This document shows, one piece after another, positions 43,777-57,084 of a stretch of 64,000 nucleotides of DNA. A program made the translations under genes and the position numbers. Numbering within the stretch: the stretch's first letter is position 1; each line of letters starts with the position of its first letter. The stretch is from NCBI GenBank assembly GCA_963693285.1, contig OY848919.1, forward strand, positions 2,547,827-2,611,826, given 5' to 3'. The notes below the pieces were generated by a model. It saw only the letters and a list, made by a program, of their open reading frames with translations. It had not been told where the DNA came from and made no database searches. The stretch is from Xestospongia muta (Eukaryota > Porifera > Demospongiae > Haplosclerida > Petrosiidae).

Positions 43777-45397
43777 TTATTGCAAACTTGTGTTATTATG
43801 TGTAAATTTGAAATAACTTCATTTTTGTTGTTATATGTAAGTTGTCTTCTTTGTCTCTTATCTACTTTTTTGTAAACAAATAATTATTGTTAGCATGTGT
43901 TGTTATGTTTGGTAAAACTCAAAGCATAATGTTAAAACTGTTAATTACATATTCCTTCAATCAATGTGATTATATATATTTCCATTAATACGAAAACAAT
44001 GCATGTAATTTAGCAAACAAATCCTTATTTCATATTTTCTTATGAATAATATGACATTATGCTATAATATATTGTATAAAAGGTTACTAATTATCACATA
44101 CTGATGTTAGAACATACTTTATCTCCCATTACTTTGTCATCGCTATGGACCCATTGCAAATGTTAGGAGAATAAATGTGATAAAACTTTATGTCAATTCT
44201 GTCTTATGTGTCTTTTGCTTGGGTTCACTGATGTTTTTTTTGAAACATTGAATGTTCTACCAAGAAATAGTATATTAATTACAGTACATTATAAATTCAG
44301 TCACTGTTATGTGTACTCATTTTAACTACAGTAAGTAATGAGTGTATTATTAAGAAAGTATATAGAATACAGTGTAATCAACAATTGTGTACTATATAGA
44401 CAGTGAGATGTAATGATGATACTCAGTCACTGTCACTGTCATGTCCTCTCCTTTTGCTATCTCTATATATCAGTTTGATGATAAGAATGATGATGTTTGT
44501 AACAATATCTTCTTTCTCTCTCGTTTGTTTTTCGTCTACAGAGGAGGAATTATTAGATATGTCTGATGTGATGTCATGTCTGTGTTTCTTTGAAATATGT
44601 CTGTTTTGTCTTCATACACTTCTTCCTTTTCTCCTTTTGTGCTTCTTTCTGTTGAGAAATGAAAGCAATGACAGGAAACATTTTTTTACATTAAATGAAC
44701 TTGTAGGTGAATGGACATTTAACTGTTTTGATAATAGACAATGAGAGTGAAATGAAAAAATGTGCATATGGCTTGTTGAATGAAATTACTTTAAATATAT
44801 ATATATATTAGTAGAGAGGCCCAAAAGAAATTGACATACTGAAGAACACAATTGTAAACACAAATAGATATATGTATAAGATGATAGATAAATGGAGGAT
44901 GTATAAAGTGATAGTGTCCTGTAATGTAACAGTGTACATTATTAATAATAATTTATTATCATTATAAGATGTGGTAATAATTAATACATAAATTTATATG
45001 TGTCTTTATGGTAATACATTGTTTATGAATAATACAGTTAACTGTCAAACATATTTATGGTAGACTTACACTATATTAGCAGGTAGTACCATTGGATTAA
45101 TTTGGTACAATATAAAGAGAACAAATGAAGACAATTTAAAATTATAACAAAAAAGGTCAAAGTTAACCTGAACGCTCATACATAGTGTATACAATTAAAT
45201 TATTGTTCATTATTCATCATACTCATAATAGGACTATTATATCCTATTCAGTTAGTGTGTTTCATTATTAGCTATATTATAATAATTATTATAGACAATG
45301 TTCCTATATAGACCAGTTCCAGTGGGCGTGGTCACTACATCGTCACGAACTTTCTGTAGGCCATGTTGGTGTACATGTGTAGTATCTATAGTACACC
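43777..45397. other. spacer between DD-ANK B and THAP pseudogene
   Basis: AT-rich, homologous over its length to 61967-63563 in unit 2. Possible short frames here are not conserved between the two copies. No gene supported. Confidence 0.7.
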
Positions 45398-46652
45398 ATG
45401 GTGATATGTGCTATAGTTGGTTGTGGTAATCATAGCAACAGAGAGAAAGTAAAAAGGTTTTTTCCGATTACCTAGCGTTATAACACACCAGGGATCTCAA
45501 ACTCACGAGTTAAGCAAAAGGAGACGAGATGCTTGGTTGGCAAAGATATTTAAGAGAGACGACCATTTACCAGAGCAATATCAGATCACAAGAATTTGTT
45601 CAGACCGTTTTGCGTGTGGCTTACCTTGGAAACTCTATGATGTCAATAATCCAGATTGGACTCCATCTGTAAAACTGGGATATGAAAGCAGTAGTGTAGG
45701 CAGAGCCATGGTGCAATTATCTAGAGCAGAGAGGTATGAAAGAGCATTGAAAAGACAAAGAGTCAGTGTGGAGGATGATGACAAGGTTGTAACACTAAGC
45801 CTTGAAGAAGAAAGTACATGTACTACCTCTAGTGTAGATAATCTTTTGGCCATGGATACATGCAGTTCCACTGCTGTACAAACAGACCTGAGCTTCAATA
45901 CAGCTTTGGACTTGGCTACACCACAAGATGTCAAGGAGCTACAGTCACAGTTGGACCAGACTAAAAAAGAAAATGATGCCTTAAAAGAGGTCATTGAGAA
46001 ACTGGTGCAAAAAGTCAAAGAGTCTTTATTTGATGAAGCATATTTCGAAAATGACAACAAGGAAGTTTTGTATTATACTGGGCTTAGTACATGGGAATTG
46101 TTCCAGAAATTATTTCTGTATGTCAAGCCTCACTTGAAGCTCCACTCTTCTCTAACTCCATTTCAACAACTTCTTGTCACCCTGATGAGATTGCGTCTTA
46201 ATCTTTCTGGTCAAGACCTTGGATACCGGTTTCAGGTACATAGTTCAACAATTAGCCAAATTTTTATTTATATCATTGAAGTATTGTATGTTAGGCTGAA
46301 GCCATTGATCATATAGTCTGATAGAGAAAGCCTAAGAAAGACTATGCCTATGGTATTTTCATATTTTGTAAGCATTACCCAAAATGTGTGGTAATAATAG
46401 ATTGTTTTGAGATATTTTTGGATCGCCCTACAAATTTACTTGCCTGAACACAGTGAAGTACATGATTACACCTCAAGATACAGTGAGTTATATATCTGAA
46501 GGTTAGGGAAGGAGAACTAGTGACAAGTTTATCACAGAACATTTCACACTTCTCAACAACCTCATACTTGGTGACACAGTCCTAGCTGACCATGGATTTG
46601 ACATTAGTGATTCTGTTGACCATTACTGCTCACGCTTAGAAATTCCAGCTAT
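45398..46652 (+). pseudogene. THAP / HTH_Tnp_4 / DDE_Tnp_4 transposase relic 1
   Basis: The ATG at 45398 starts a THAP zinc-finger domain (AIVGCGNHSNRE; RRRDAWLAKI; RICSDRF; PDWTPSVKLGYE) broken by one extra T in a T-run near 45460. Then come a coiled coil (about 45930-46020), a helix-turn-helix (TLMRLRLNLSGQDLGYRFQV, about 46170-46235) and a stop-ridden DDE endonuclease part: [12 protein letters not shown] near 46400 and [11 protein letters not shown] near 46575. This domain set is known from ISL2EU/Harbinger-like DNA transposons. The element is dead as assembled. No terminal inverted repeats were identified. Confidence 0.8.
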
Positions 46653-46740
46653 GAAAGAGCATTGAAAAGGCAGAGAGTCAGTGTGGAGGATGACAACGAC
46701 GTTGTAACATTAAGCCTTGAAGAAGAAAGTACATCTACTG
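46640..46740 (+). pseudogene. second THAP-gene piece at the duplication junction
   Basis: Bases 46650-46738 repeat the THAP gene segment 45733-45826 (GAAAGAGCATTGAAAAGGCA and onward) and join directly to MYCBP2 sequence near 46739. Confidence 0.8.
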
Positions 46741-46800
46741 TTATTGCTAAAGCACTCTGAACAAGTTGAAATAAAGGGGTGGGGCTCCAATATATTGCAG
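46739..46800 (+). pseudogene. 5'-truncated, frameshifted MYCBP2 exon at the breakpoint
   Basis: Corresponds to MYCBP2 27286-27345. It starts in mid-exon and lacks two bases after GCACTC, which creates a TGA. The 3' splice donor is intact. Confidence 0.85.
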
Positions 46801-46834
46801 GTAAATGAGTCGATTAATATATATGTGTCCACAG

Positions 46835-46988
46835 CAGGGTTGGGTCAAGCCCTGTAAAAAAGAGCTTAAGTACAATCTCAAACTCTTGATCTTGAAAACA
46901 AAAAGGGCTTCAAGCCCTTTCAAGCTCTTGATAAACCTGGACTTAAGCTCAAAAAGGCTTAAACTCCAAAGGGCTTGACCCAACCCTG
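46835..46988. mobile_element. 154-bp hAT-type MITE
   Basis: Terminal inverted repeats CAGGGTTGGGTCAAGCC / GGCTTGACCCAACCCTG and an 8-bp target duplication GTCCACAG (46827-46834, 46989-46996). An 8-bp duplication and CAGGG ends are typical of hAT. The inside has further inverted AAGGGCTT-type stretches. The parental MYCBP2 intron (about 27395) is unoccupied. Confidence 0.92.
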
Positions 46989-47156
46989 GTCCACAGATGC
47001 CATCAGTTTAATTGGTCAATAGTGTTTAAATGAGTGAAGCTATGCTATATCTAGTCATTAATACCTTTATAGGATTATTTGTACATGTACATAATATAAG
47101 CATTATGTATGTCAATGATACATTATATCTACATGTTGTATGTATCATTACTATAG

Positions 47157-48191
47157 AAACTCACTGGTGATACTGCTATGGCCTCAGTGACACTAGTAAC
47201 TCTTAAAGATCCCAAACCTGTTGTAGGTAAGGCTCATGTTAGAGGTCAACGTTGGTATCTACAAGGATCCATTAAACAAGAAATAGCTATAGAGATAGTT
47301 AAACTACTCAAAGATATGATGAAGGTAAAAATATTAACATGTATACATGTACATGTACATTATATATTGGTACTGGCTAATAATGAGGTCAAATACATTA
47401 TAGTCTGTTTGTGTTAAGAATGACCACTAACTCAGTATTATTACTCTGGCTAGGAATGAGCTGGAGAGAAATGGTTTGTACCATTCAAACACATTGCAAG
47501 TTCTCGAATTTCGTCAAAAACTAGAGCACTAGTGATTTAAGAAAGTCTCAAACCAAAATTTCGTATAAAGTGAATGACACTCTTCACGTTCCAGTGTCTG
47601 ATATCAAGTGTAATTTGCATATTATCACTCTATGCTCGCACAAGTGTTCTTGAGCTTCAACAGAAAAGTTCAGAAACTATCAAAAATATGTTTACTAGTT
47701 AAACTAGGCTAGATTAAGAAGAAATACTGACAAAGAAGCAGGTAAAAATTCAATATGACAAACAAAAAAATTTGCAACTAAGACGCCACACCCAAGTTAG
47801 GTTGATGACATAGGTCATTATTGGAATTCCACTACACCACAGTCATTCTCAATGTGAACCTCTAGTGTAGTCCTTTAAGACAAATATTGATTTGAAGAAC
47901 TTGTGTAGTATTCTATTTTGTTATTGATAGTAACATTTACCACTTTATTTGTAATTGTATTGTGATATGAATATCTAATAAGTAGTGTCATGTGATCTAT
48001 GAATTATATTATATTATGTCCTATCTCTTTATGTAGTCTATACTTAAAGGTCAATGGAAGGATTATGCTAAATCAGCAATTGGACAAGCTGTATTACATT
48101 TAACAAAAATCAATGAAGAAGCTCGTAATGCTGACCCTGGAATGTACTCCCATACTGTGAGTAGTACTTAAGATACATACATGTAACATCA

Positions 48192-48239
<48 letters not shown>

Positions 48240-50206
48240 GTTCTGGCTATGTTTGGCTGCTCTGTGTGTCATTGATGAAGAACATGCTGATGCTCTCTCC
48301 TCGGGACAATGGCTAGGACAAGATGGCAAGCCTCAAACAAAGGTATGCTTCTTGAGGAAGAGAGAATTATTTATGACATTGTTATTCTTGTCCTTTTAGC
48401 CTCTATGTGATAATCATGATGATGGTGAAACTAAAGCTCTTATTTTATGTGATCATTGTGGTAACTTGTGTGGAGAATGTGATCGTGTACTACATTATCA
48501 TAAACGTACTGATAACCATCAACGACAAGTGAGAACTTAACTAATGTAAGTCATAATGACCTCCATCTCTCTCTAGGTATTCAAAGAGGAAGAAGAGGCT
48601 GTTAAAGTGGATCTTCATGAAGGGTGTGGTCGTATCAAACTCTATAGGACTATGGCATTAGCTGACTCTCGTACTTTGAAAGGAATGGTTGAATTTAAAG
48701 ATACTGTAGGAGGTAAGGAATACAATATAGATATTCACTTATAATCACCATAGTAACATGTGTGTATGCCCTAAAGACCCTATTTTGGTATAATCCACAT
48801 TAATTGATTGATAATTACCATAGCAACAGTATCCATGACAACACTATCTGTATTACAGGTGGAGGTAAAGGTGCCTGTAGGTTCTGTGGTACTACCAGTA
48901 ATACTGGTCTGTTAGCTATTGGTAATGTCTGTGCTGATCCTGAGTGTCAAGAGAGGGCTAAGTCTGTCTGTGATAAGTCACTGTCTTGTGGTCATCTTTG
49001 TTGTGGTGTAAAAGGAGAGAAGAAGTGTCTTCCATGTCTTCATGGGTGTGGCACTCAAGATGACTCCACCCACCCTCCATTAAAACAAGATGCTGATGAT
49101 ATGTGTATGATATGTTATACAGAGGGACTGTCATGTGCTCCAGCTATCCAGTTAGAGTGTGGTCACGTTTTCCATTATCAATGTTGTCATAATGCTCTCA
49201 GTAAAAAATGGTCTGGACCAAGGATTACTTTCAGGTTTATGTTCTGCTCCATTTGTGAAGTAAGATGGCAGCAGTTGTCCATTTTAACTGTATACATTGA
49301 TCCATTAACCTGACATTCATCCATTTTATCATCTCTGGTCGTCCATTCTATAATCATCACTCCGTTTTTCACTATACAGGACAAGCCCATAGCTCATCCT
49401 CATCTCTCGGATGTGGCCACACCCCTCTCTGAACTCTATGACGATGTTAAGAGGAAGTGTCAGTTACGTTTGGAGTATGAGAACCAATCAAAATGTGAAG
49501 CTATCACATCTCCCTCCTCAAAGTTTTATCAGAAACCGCTCGAGTATGCAATGTGGAAGTATGCTTACTATGTCTGTTACAAGTGTAAGAAGGTAAGACT
49601 ATTTGTCCATTCTAATATCTGAATATCTAATATTTATTATCCATTATATTCAAAATCTATTCATCCATTTATCAATCATTTGTCCATTTGTCAATCCATT
49701 CATCCATCTACCACTTTTATCCATCCATTAGGCATATTATGGTGGTGAAGCTCACTGTGCAGAGGCAGTTGGTGCTAGTGATGATTATGATCCTACTGAA
49801 CTAGTTTGTCCAGCTTGTTCTAATACTGGAGGTCAAGTTCAGGTAATATATTGTTATGTATTGTACAGGCTCATTCTCATTACTGTAAGAATGGAAATGA
49901 GTCTTCTTTTTTAATATTATATAGATATGTCCAAAACACGGGACAGATTTCTTGGAGTACAAATGTCGTTATTGTTGTTCTGTGGCCGTGTACTTTTGTT
50001 TTGGTACCACCCACTTTTGTAACCCATGTCACGATGATTTTCAACGTCTGACCTCTATGCCCAAATCAGAGCTTCCACAGTGTCCAGTAGGACCTCGTGC
50101 TAAACCTCTATCTGGTACTGAGTGTCCTCTCCATGTGAAGCACCCTCCCACGGGAGATGAGTTTGCTCTGGGGTGTGGTGTGTGTCGTAATGCACAGACC
50201 TTTTAG
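47157..50206 (+). CDS. duplicated MYCBP2 C-terminal end, candidate mini-PHR E3 ligase
   Basis: Nine exons with intact splice sites and phases: 47157-47324, 48037-48156, 48241-48342, 48400-48528, 48577-48712, 48859-49259, 49380-49592, 49732-49842, 49925-50206 (TAG). From the ATG at 47178 they would give about 546 residues: B-box-like zinc site, RING and TC domain with both relay cysteines. The last 84 residues equal those of MYCBP2, with seven synonymous differences in that exon. The first exon instead shows about six amino-acid changes. One conserved Trp (KLYWTM) is Arg. No promoter was identified, and the exon upstream is broken. It may be a functional short ligase, a recent gene-conversion product, or a young pseudogene. 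Confidence 0.75.
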
Positions 50207-51771
50207 AGAAGTCTGTGAACTAAGTTTGTTTACTGAACTAGTAGTTTAGTATTAGGAACATTTGAAGTAGTAATTATTTAGTGATTTACATTTTGTTATT
50301 ATATATAATATATCTGATATAGTAATATTTTAATAATACCTCTATTGTTATTTTGTGCAAAGGTTTATATTAACAATAATGATAACAATGCTGTTTATCT
50401 ATTTTTGATTATTAATCCACTTACTAGGTGATACTGACATTAGTAATTATGACGATAAAAGGTAGTGATTGTGTCCTGTTATGTAATAGTATACATTAGA
50501 AATAATAATGTGGTATCATTATAAGATGTAGTAATATTAATACATAAATTTATATGTGTCCTTATGGTAATACTTTCCTTATGAATGATACCAATATATA
50601 ATAAATGTGACAGCTGACTCTAGCTATAAGTAGATCACAATTGGCTGTATAGTGTTTGTATAGTATAGTGTTATAAAAATTACAACTACCATATATGGAT
50701 ATTCTAATTTTAGAACACTATATGTGTTCTTGTGACAATACTTTGCTTATAAATAATACAGTTAACTTTGGGACAATTGAACATATCGTTTGTAGACTTA
50801 CACTCATGAACAGAAAGTACTAACTTGGAGCAACTTGGTTTGTTATAATTTGGAAATTGATGATTTAAAGTTATAACAAGAAGGTCAAAGTTAACACACA
50901 CACTCATACATAGTGTATGTAATTAAATTATTGTTCATTATTCACCATTCTCATATTAGAACTATTATATCCTATCCAGTTAGAGTATGCCATTATTAGC
51001 TACATTATAATATAAGGTATTTTCATTAAAGGGAAGTATAGTAATGTTAACTATATATAATATGATTGATTTGGACTATGTACTTAACACTTTATTTTTA
51101 CTAAACAGATGTGTACATGTACTATATCCAGTTATCATATTGTAAAAGGGATGCTCTTGACATTATGTACTTCATGTTTACTACACATTACCAAAGGACA
51201 CGCCCTCCATATGATTGCTGTTACTCATGATATGTTATATTGTTCTGATTAGATCTTACTAATATTCATTTTGATAAACAACAACCATATTAAAAGTTTT
51301 CTAATATTAGTTTTCTAATTTTAAATTATTAATAACTATAAAGTAACCATATAAGGAGATTTTGAGGAGTGTCTTTCCAGTTAGTTCATTAGTTCAGACT
51401 TGTAACGATAAAGTATCTGTAGTTAGACAGACTAGACTTATCTGGTAGAGTAGTAGTTTATTTGTAGGTTTATCAGACATACCAATAATAAATCAGTAAT
51501 TTCACTATAAAAATTATATAATTTGAAGTATATAATGAGATTATATATGATATATCCTCGTGTTTGTTACACATGGTAAAATGTTTCATATCTCACCCAT
51601 CCAAATGCTATTCACTAATATAATTTCCTAATTTTCAATATTCATATAATATAATGTGACAACTATCACTTTAGTTGTAGTTGTGATAGCAGAAGATAAA
51701 TGAGCATTAGCTGTTTAGTGTATGTCATTCCTCATAGTACTCCTACAAACACATAGATATGATAATAACAA
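50207..51771. other. spacer between MYCBP2 copy and DD-ANK C
   Basis: Near-identical to 30564-32128. Contains CCATATATGG (50689-50698) and CCATATAAGG (51347-51356). No gene seen. Confidence 0.75.
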
Positions 51772-51833
51772 CCATATAAGGATATTCTAATTTTAGAATA
51801 ATATAGAAGCTATTTATAAATGACCATATAAAG
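51772..51833 (+). promoter_or_regulatory. CArG-box pair upstream of DD-ANK C
   Basis: CCATATAAGG at 51772-51781. The proximal site has drifted to CCATATAAAG (51824-51833), which loses the CArG consensus but keeps a TATA box. ATTCTAATTTTAGAAT lies at 51784-51799. The ATG is at 51907. Confidence 0.5.
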
Positions 51834-51906
51834 AAATTTTAAAGGCGTTTCAGGTCTATCAAGAAATTAGCAGCTATAGCTATATAGTGTGTTTCCACTT
51901 TCCAGT

Positions 51907-54900
51907 ATGTCTGACAATCCTACAAGATGTACTACTACTCTACCAGTAGATAGTCCTAGACTGTCTAACAGACCTACTGAGTCTGAACTAATGGAACTAC
52001 TTCAACCGTTAGTAGAATGGGAAAAATTTGCTATTTTTCTACCAAAGATCTCAGATGCCTTGATAAGAGAGATTGTAAGAGATAAATCATCAACATATCT
52101 ACAAAAAATGACTCTCTTTTCAAAATGGCTGAGAGTTGACTCTTATGCTACCTGGGCTAAAGTAATTGTTGCCCTGTCAAAAGCTAATGAACACTATCTA
52201 GCTTCAAAAGTACAAGAAAACCTTATTACCACCATAGCACCAGTAGACCACCATCAAGGTGAGTGTAGAATAATATCAAGAGATATTTACATAAGTACCT
52301 TACTCTGTCATAGATACAAACAGTGAAGATGACACATTATTGGAGACTTGTGATGAAGCAATGAAAGATAACAAACATAATGATGTAAAGACTAAAGAAG
52401 AGAACAAAGAAAATAGTGTCTTAACACAACAAAGTCATATTGCAATTCAGACAACAACTCAAACTTCTAAGAAGATAATACAAATGAATTCTAAAGATCA
52501 AGTTGCAGAAAATTTAGAAACCCTGCATTTCAAATTCACATCAATCATAGCCAAAGTCAGAAGTCGTTTAGCTGATGCTATTGAAGATGGAACATACAAA
52601 CTAGTTGATATTGCTCTGTTTGTTGAGGAATACACTGAAGGAAAAGAACTAACTTACATTGAAAATATTCACAAGTTATTTAATACTATTCAACCACACT
52701 ATTGCTTCCTTAATTGTGAACTGATAGAGAAACTAGTGAAACGGTTTCTTTCTGGAGATCTTGTGCAAACTGAATTAGAAGAGTATTCGAGTGAACTTGA
52801 AACATTTTCAGAGTCATCTCAACTACAATTTATTAGGACAGCTATTGAAGAAGCACTACTACCAAAACAAGAGGTGACAGAAATATCATGTGAGGTCATC
52901 ATCAAACTACATGGTAGATGTGGACAAATGACTTTAAAAAATTTCTATAAACTTATGAATTACTTATTTCCAACAAAGAAACACTTTTTGAGCCACATTC
53001 ACATTGAGCCAGGATCAATTTGTGTTAGATTACTGGTACCTCAGTCACAATCACAATCTCTCATACTTATAGCAGCTGAGAAAACAGAGTTCATGTATCA
53101 AGTTGGTATGTTTGAGATGATTATCAATGACCAACCCATTATATTAGAAGAAGAAGATCAACCTGTTACAATTGAACGATCACTACTTCAAGCAGCTCAA
53201 GCTGGTCATAATAATGATGTCATAATACTACTGGAGTTAGGAGCCAATGTTGACTACCAGAATGAAGATGGACAAACACCACTAATGTTAGCTACTAATG
53301 GTGAACATGAACAAGTTGTACAAACACTAATATCAGCAGGAGCTAATGTGGATATTCAAGATTATTGTGGTAACACTGCATTAATGACAGCTCTAAATTG
53401 TGTCAGTAATAACAGCCATTACCAAATTATTGATCTTCTTAAAGAAAATTCTGATCCTAATCTTCAAGACCAAAAAGGTTTGACTGCTTTAATGTATGCC
53501 AGTCGCAATGGTCATTACCAAGTCGTTGAGCTTCTTCTCAAAGAAAAAGCCAATCATAATCTTCAAGACCAAAAAGGCTGCACTGCTTTAATGTATGCCA
53601 GTCTCAATGGTCATTACCAAGTTGTTGAGCTTCTTCTCAAAGAAAAAGCCAATCATAATCTTCAAGACCAAGAAGGTTGGACTGCTTTAATGTATGCCAG
53701 TCGCAATGGTCATTACCAAGTCGTTGAGCTTCTTCTCAAAGAAAATACCAATCATAATCTTCAAGACCAAGAAGGTTGGACTGCTTTAATGTTGGCCAGT
53801 GAGAATGGTCATTACCAAGTCATTGAGCTTCTTCTCAAAGAAAATGCTGATCATAATCTTCAAAACCAAGAAGATTGGACTGCTTTAATGTATGCCAGTC
53901 AGAATGGTCATTACCAAGTCGTTGAGCTTCTTCTCAAAGAAAATGCCAATCATAATCTTCAAGAGCAAGAAGGTTGGACTGCTTTAATGTTTGCCAGTGA
54001 GAATGGTCATTACCAAGTCGTTGAGCTTCTTCTCAAAGAAAATGCTGACCCTAATATTCAATCACAAAAAGGTTGGACTGCATTAATATTAGCCAGTCAG
54101 AATGGTCATTACCAAGTCATTGAGCTTCTTCTCAAAGAAAATGCCAATCATAATCTTCAAGACCAAGAAGGTGGTACTGCTTTAATGTTTGCCAGTCAGA
54201 ATGGTCATTACCAAGTTGTTGAGCTTCTTCTCAAAGAAAATGCTGATCATAATCTTCAAGACCAAGAAGGTTAGACTGCTTTAATGTTTGCCAGTGAGAA
54301 TGGTCATTACCAAGTTGTTGAGCTTCTTCTCAAAGAAAATGCTGACCCTAATATTCAATCACAAAAAGGTTGGACTGCATTAATATTAGCCAGTCAGAAT
54401 GGTCATTACCAAGTCATTGAGCTTCTTCTCAAAGAAAATGCCAATCATAATCTTCAAGACCAAGAAGGTGGTACTGCTTTAATGTTTGCCAGTCAGAATG
54501 GTCATTACCAAGTTGTTGAGCTTCTTCTCAAAGAAAATGCTGATCATAATCTTCAAGACCAAGAAGGTTAGACTGCTTTAATGTTTGCCAGTCAGAATGA
54601 TCATTACCAAGTCATTGAGCTTCTTCTCAAAGAAAATGCCAATCATAATCTTCAAGACCAAGAAGGTGGTACTGCTTTAATGTTAGCCAGTCTCAATGGT
54701 CATTACCAAGTTGTTGAGCTTCTTCTCAAAGAAAATGCTGATCATAATCTTCAAGACCAAGAAGGTTGGACTGCTTTAATGTATGCCAGTCAGAATGGTC
54801 ATTACCAAGTCATTGAGCTTCTTCTCAAAGAAAATGCTGACCCTAATATTCAATCACAAAAAGGTTGGACTACTTTAATATTAGCCAGTCTCAATGGTCA

Positions 54901-55657
54901 TTACCAAGTTGTTGAGCTTCTTCTCAAAGAAAATGCTGATCATAATTTTCAAAACCAAGAAGGTGTGACTGCTTTAATGATTGCCAGTGAGAATGGTCAT
55001 TACCAAGTCGTTGAGCTTCTTCTCAGAGAAAATGCCAATCATAATCTTCAAAACCAAGAAGGTTGGACTGCTTTAATGATTGCCAGTCAGAATGGTCATT
55101 ACCAAGTTGTTGAGCTTCTTCTTAAAGAAAATGCCAATCATAATCTTCAAACAGAAAAAGGTTGGACAGCATCAACAATTGCTAGTCAAAATGGTCATTT
55201 TGAAATAGTTCAGTTATTAGAAAAGTACAATGATCCTAGTAGTAGTTCTTATAAAGAATTAGACCATTCAATAAACCAACCAGTAGAAAGTACCAGCTCA
55301 GCTATTTTAATACCTGGCCAACAGACAGAGGAACCTAACAAACAACCAAAAAGAACACAGACAATAACAGGGTCTGCAGTTGAACAAGATGTCCTTCCAC
55401 ACTCAACTATCCACTCCTCATCTCTGATGCAGTCATTCCAATATCGTATAATAAAATCTATCAAACAACCATTTCATACTTTTAAAGATACTAAGAAGAA
55501 AGAACTCAGAGATAACAAATCAACAAATTTGGAACAGCCACAACTTCAACAACAACACCCTACATTGATCCAGCTACCATTACCTATTTCAAGAAAGAAG
55601 TTGAAAAAGATACAAAGAAAACATAATATAACAACAAAGAATACTTTAAACAAATAA
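51907..55657 (+). CDS. DD-ANK gene C: Death domain + 21 ankyrin repeats, two in-frame TAG codons
   Basis: Exon 1 51907-52258 (Death domain), 55-nt intron, exon 2 from 52314. As read, the product ends at TAG 54272-54274 (770 residues); a second TAG is at 54569-54571, and the frame then stays open to TAA 55655-55657. Both TAGs replace the TGG of the usual EGWTAL turn. Domain order is the same as in D: Death domain, middle domain (LLVPQSQSQSLILIAAEKTE), ankyrin repeats, basic tail (SRKKLKKIQRKHN). The block 53981-54277 (three repeats with the stop) was duplicated to 54278-54574. Without the TAGs the product would be about 1230 residues. Gene versus pseudogene is open. Confidence 0.8.
53460..55190 (+). 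repeat. 99-bp ankyrin-encoding tandem array in gene C
   Basis: About 17 strongly homogenised units after two canonical repeats and one longer repeat. It includes a perfect or near-perfect 297-bp tandem duplication. Confidence 0.9.
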
Positions 55658-56919
55658 TTATTATTGTTAACATGTGTTGTTATGTAATTATGTTAAAACT
55701 GTCAATTATATATTCTTTTTATCAATGCACAATATATGACTTTTCACATCTTATATGTACTACAGGTTACAAGCTAATTAGAATAGTTGCCTTCTGTACT
55801 GTTCCCATAATTATAATTAGTTGTTTTCTACTCATATTTTCAGTATAGATTTCTGATATGAACCTACAAAGCTGATAAAAGAGTGCTGTCTTATTAGAAT
55901 AGTGTATATAAGTATAAAATTGTTGTTATAAGTAGTACAATCTCATTCTACAGTCAGTCATCTATTGTTTGCATAATTTTCTCCGGACATAACACAAATT
56001 TGATGAAGAAACAAACTTTTTAGCATTTTTGCAATTATTATAAATTCATATTCACTCATCATGTCTCCTCCATACATACATATCATAATGACAATTGTAT
56101 TATATCTCCTCTCAAATTGATCCATGTAATGCTACAAGAATAATAAGATCATGATGTGTGTATTTCATTGTAGAAGAGCTTTTTGAGGTGGAATTTGTCC
56201 ATGTAATGCAATAAAGATAATGAAATTGTGATGTGTATAATTCTAAAGTTTCTACACCATATAAACAACTTATTATAATACTGTATTTACTGACTATAAT
56301 ATTACTTTTGATGGAGTTTCACAAACTTATTTGATAAAACTTTAACCATTTGTTACCAACAATGTTAACTCACTGTATAACTTGCTATAACTAACTGTAA
56401 CTCACTGTAACTTACTATAACCTATTGTAACCTTATTATATAATCCACTCTAACCTATTGTAACTCACCTAACTTAATTATACTATTAGCCTGATATTAT
56501 GCAACACAAATGAAGTTAATAGAAAGTGCAGTGCTGATCAAGTGGTATCTATGTAATCTCTGTAACCATTGTAACCAGTTACAACTACATAGTAGCCAGT
56601 TATTAACATTTAATATCCCATTTTAAGCTGGGTCTACTAATGACTGCTAATAGAAGTACTAATACATATTAGTATTACCATAGAAATCAATAGTATATTG
56701 GATATCAGATATTATATATAGTAAATAATTAGGCCAACCATTTTGTTCAGGCTACCCACTAAGTTTAACCACAACATAGTGTACTTTTATGTAATTAGCT
56801 TGGCAACAAATATAGTTTCTAATTATAGTGTATTAATTACTATTTACAGAATGACAAGATTATGAGCTGTGGCTTAGCAAAAACACTATCACAGTTAATA
56901 GAACATGTGAACTATACAG
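55658..56919. other. 3' flank of DD-ANK C and spacer
   Basis: First 230 bp equal to the flank of gene A, then directly equal to 38612 onward: the 1.9-kb ankyrin fragment of unit 1 is absent here. TGTAACTCACTGTAACTTAC-type repeats at 56365-56465. No gene seen. Confidence 0.75.
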
Positions 56920-57075
56920 TCTTAGACTGTCTAACTATAACAAGACCTACTGAGTTTGAATTAATTGATCATTAGAGGAATGGCAGATATTTGACATTCA
57001 ATATTCAAAAATGGAATCTATGATGACACAAAAGATTGTGAGAGATAACTCAACCATTGTAACATTAACTATAGT
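56920..57075 (+). pseudogene. decayed Death-domain exon, unit 2 copy
   Basis: Homologue of the relic at 39700-39860 with the same disruptive changes, so the decay predates the segmental duplication. The CArG box in front of it is lost here (GACAAGATTATGAG). Confidence 0.7.
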
Positions 57076-57084
57076 TATGATAAC

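Noticed and set aside
44403..44744. 113-codon hydrophobic frame and, on the other strand near 62568-62786, a 72-codon charged frame
   Set aside because: These come from homologous spacers, but the frames are not kept between the two copies (indels shift them), so coding is not supported.
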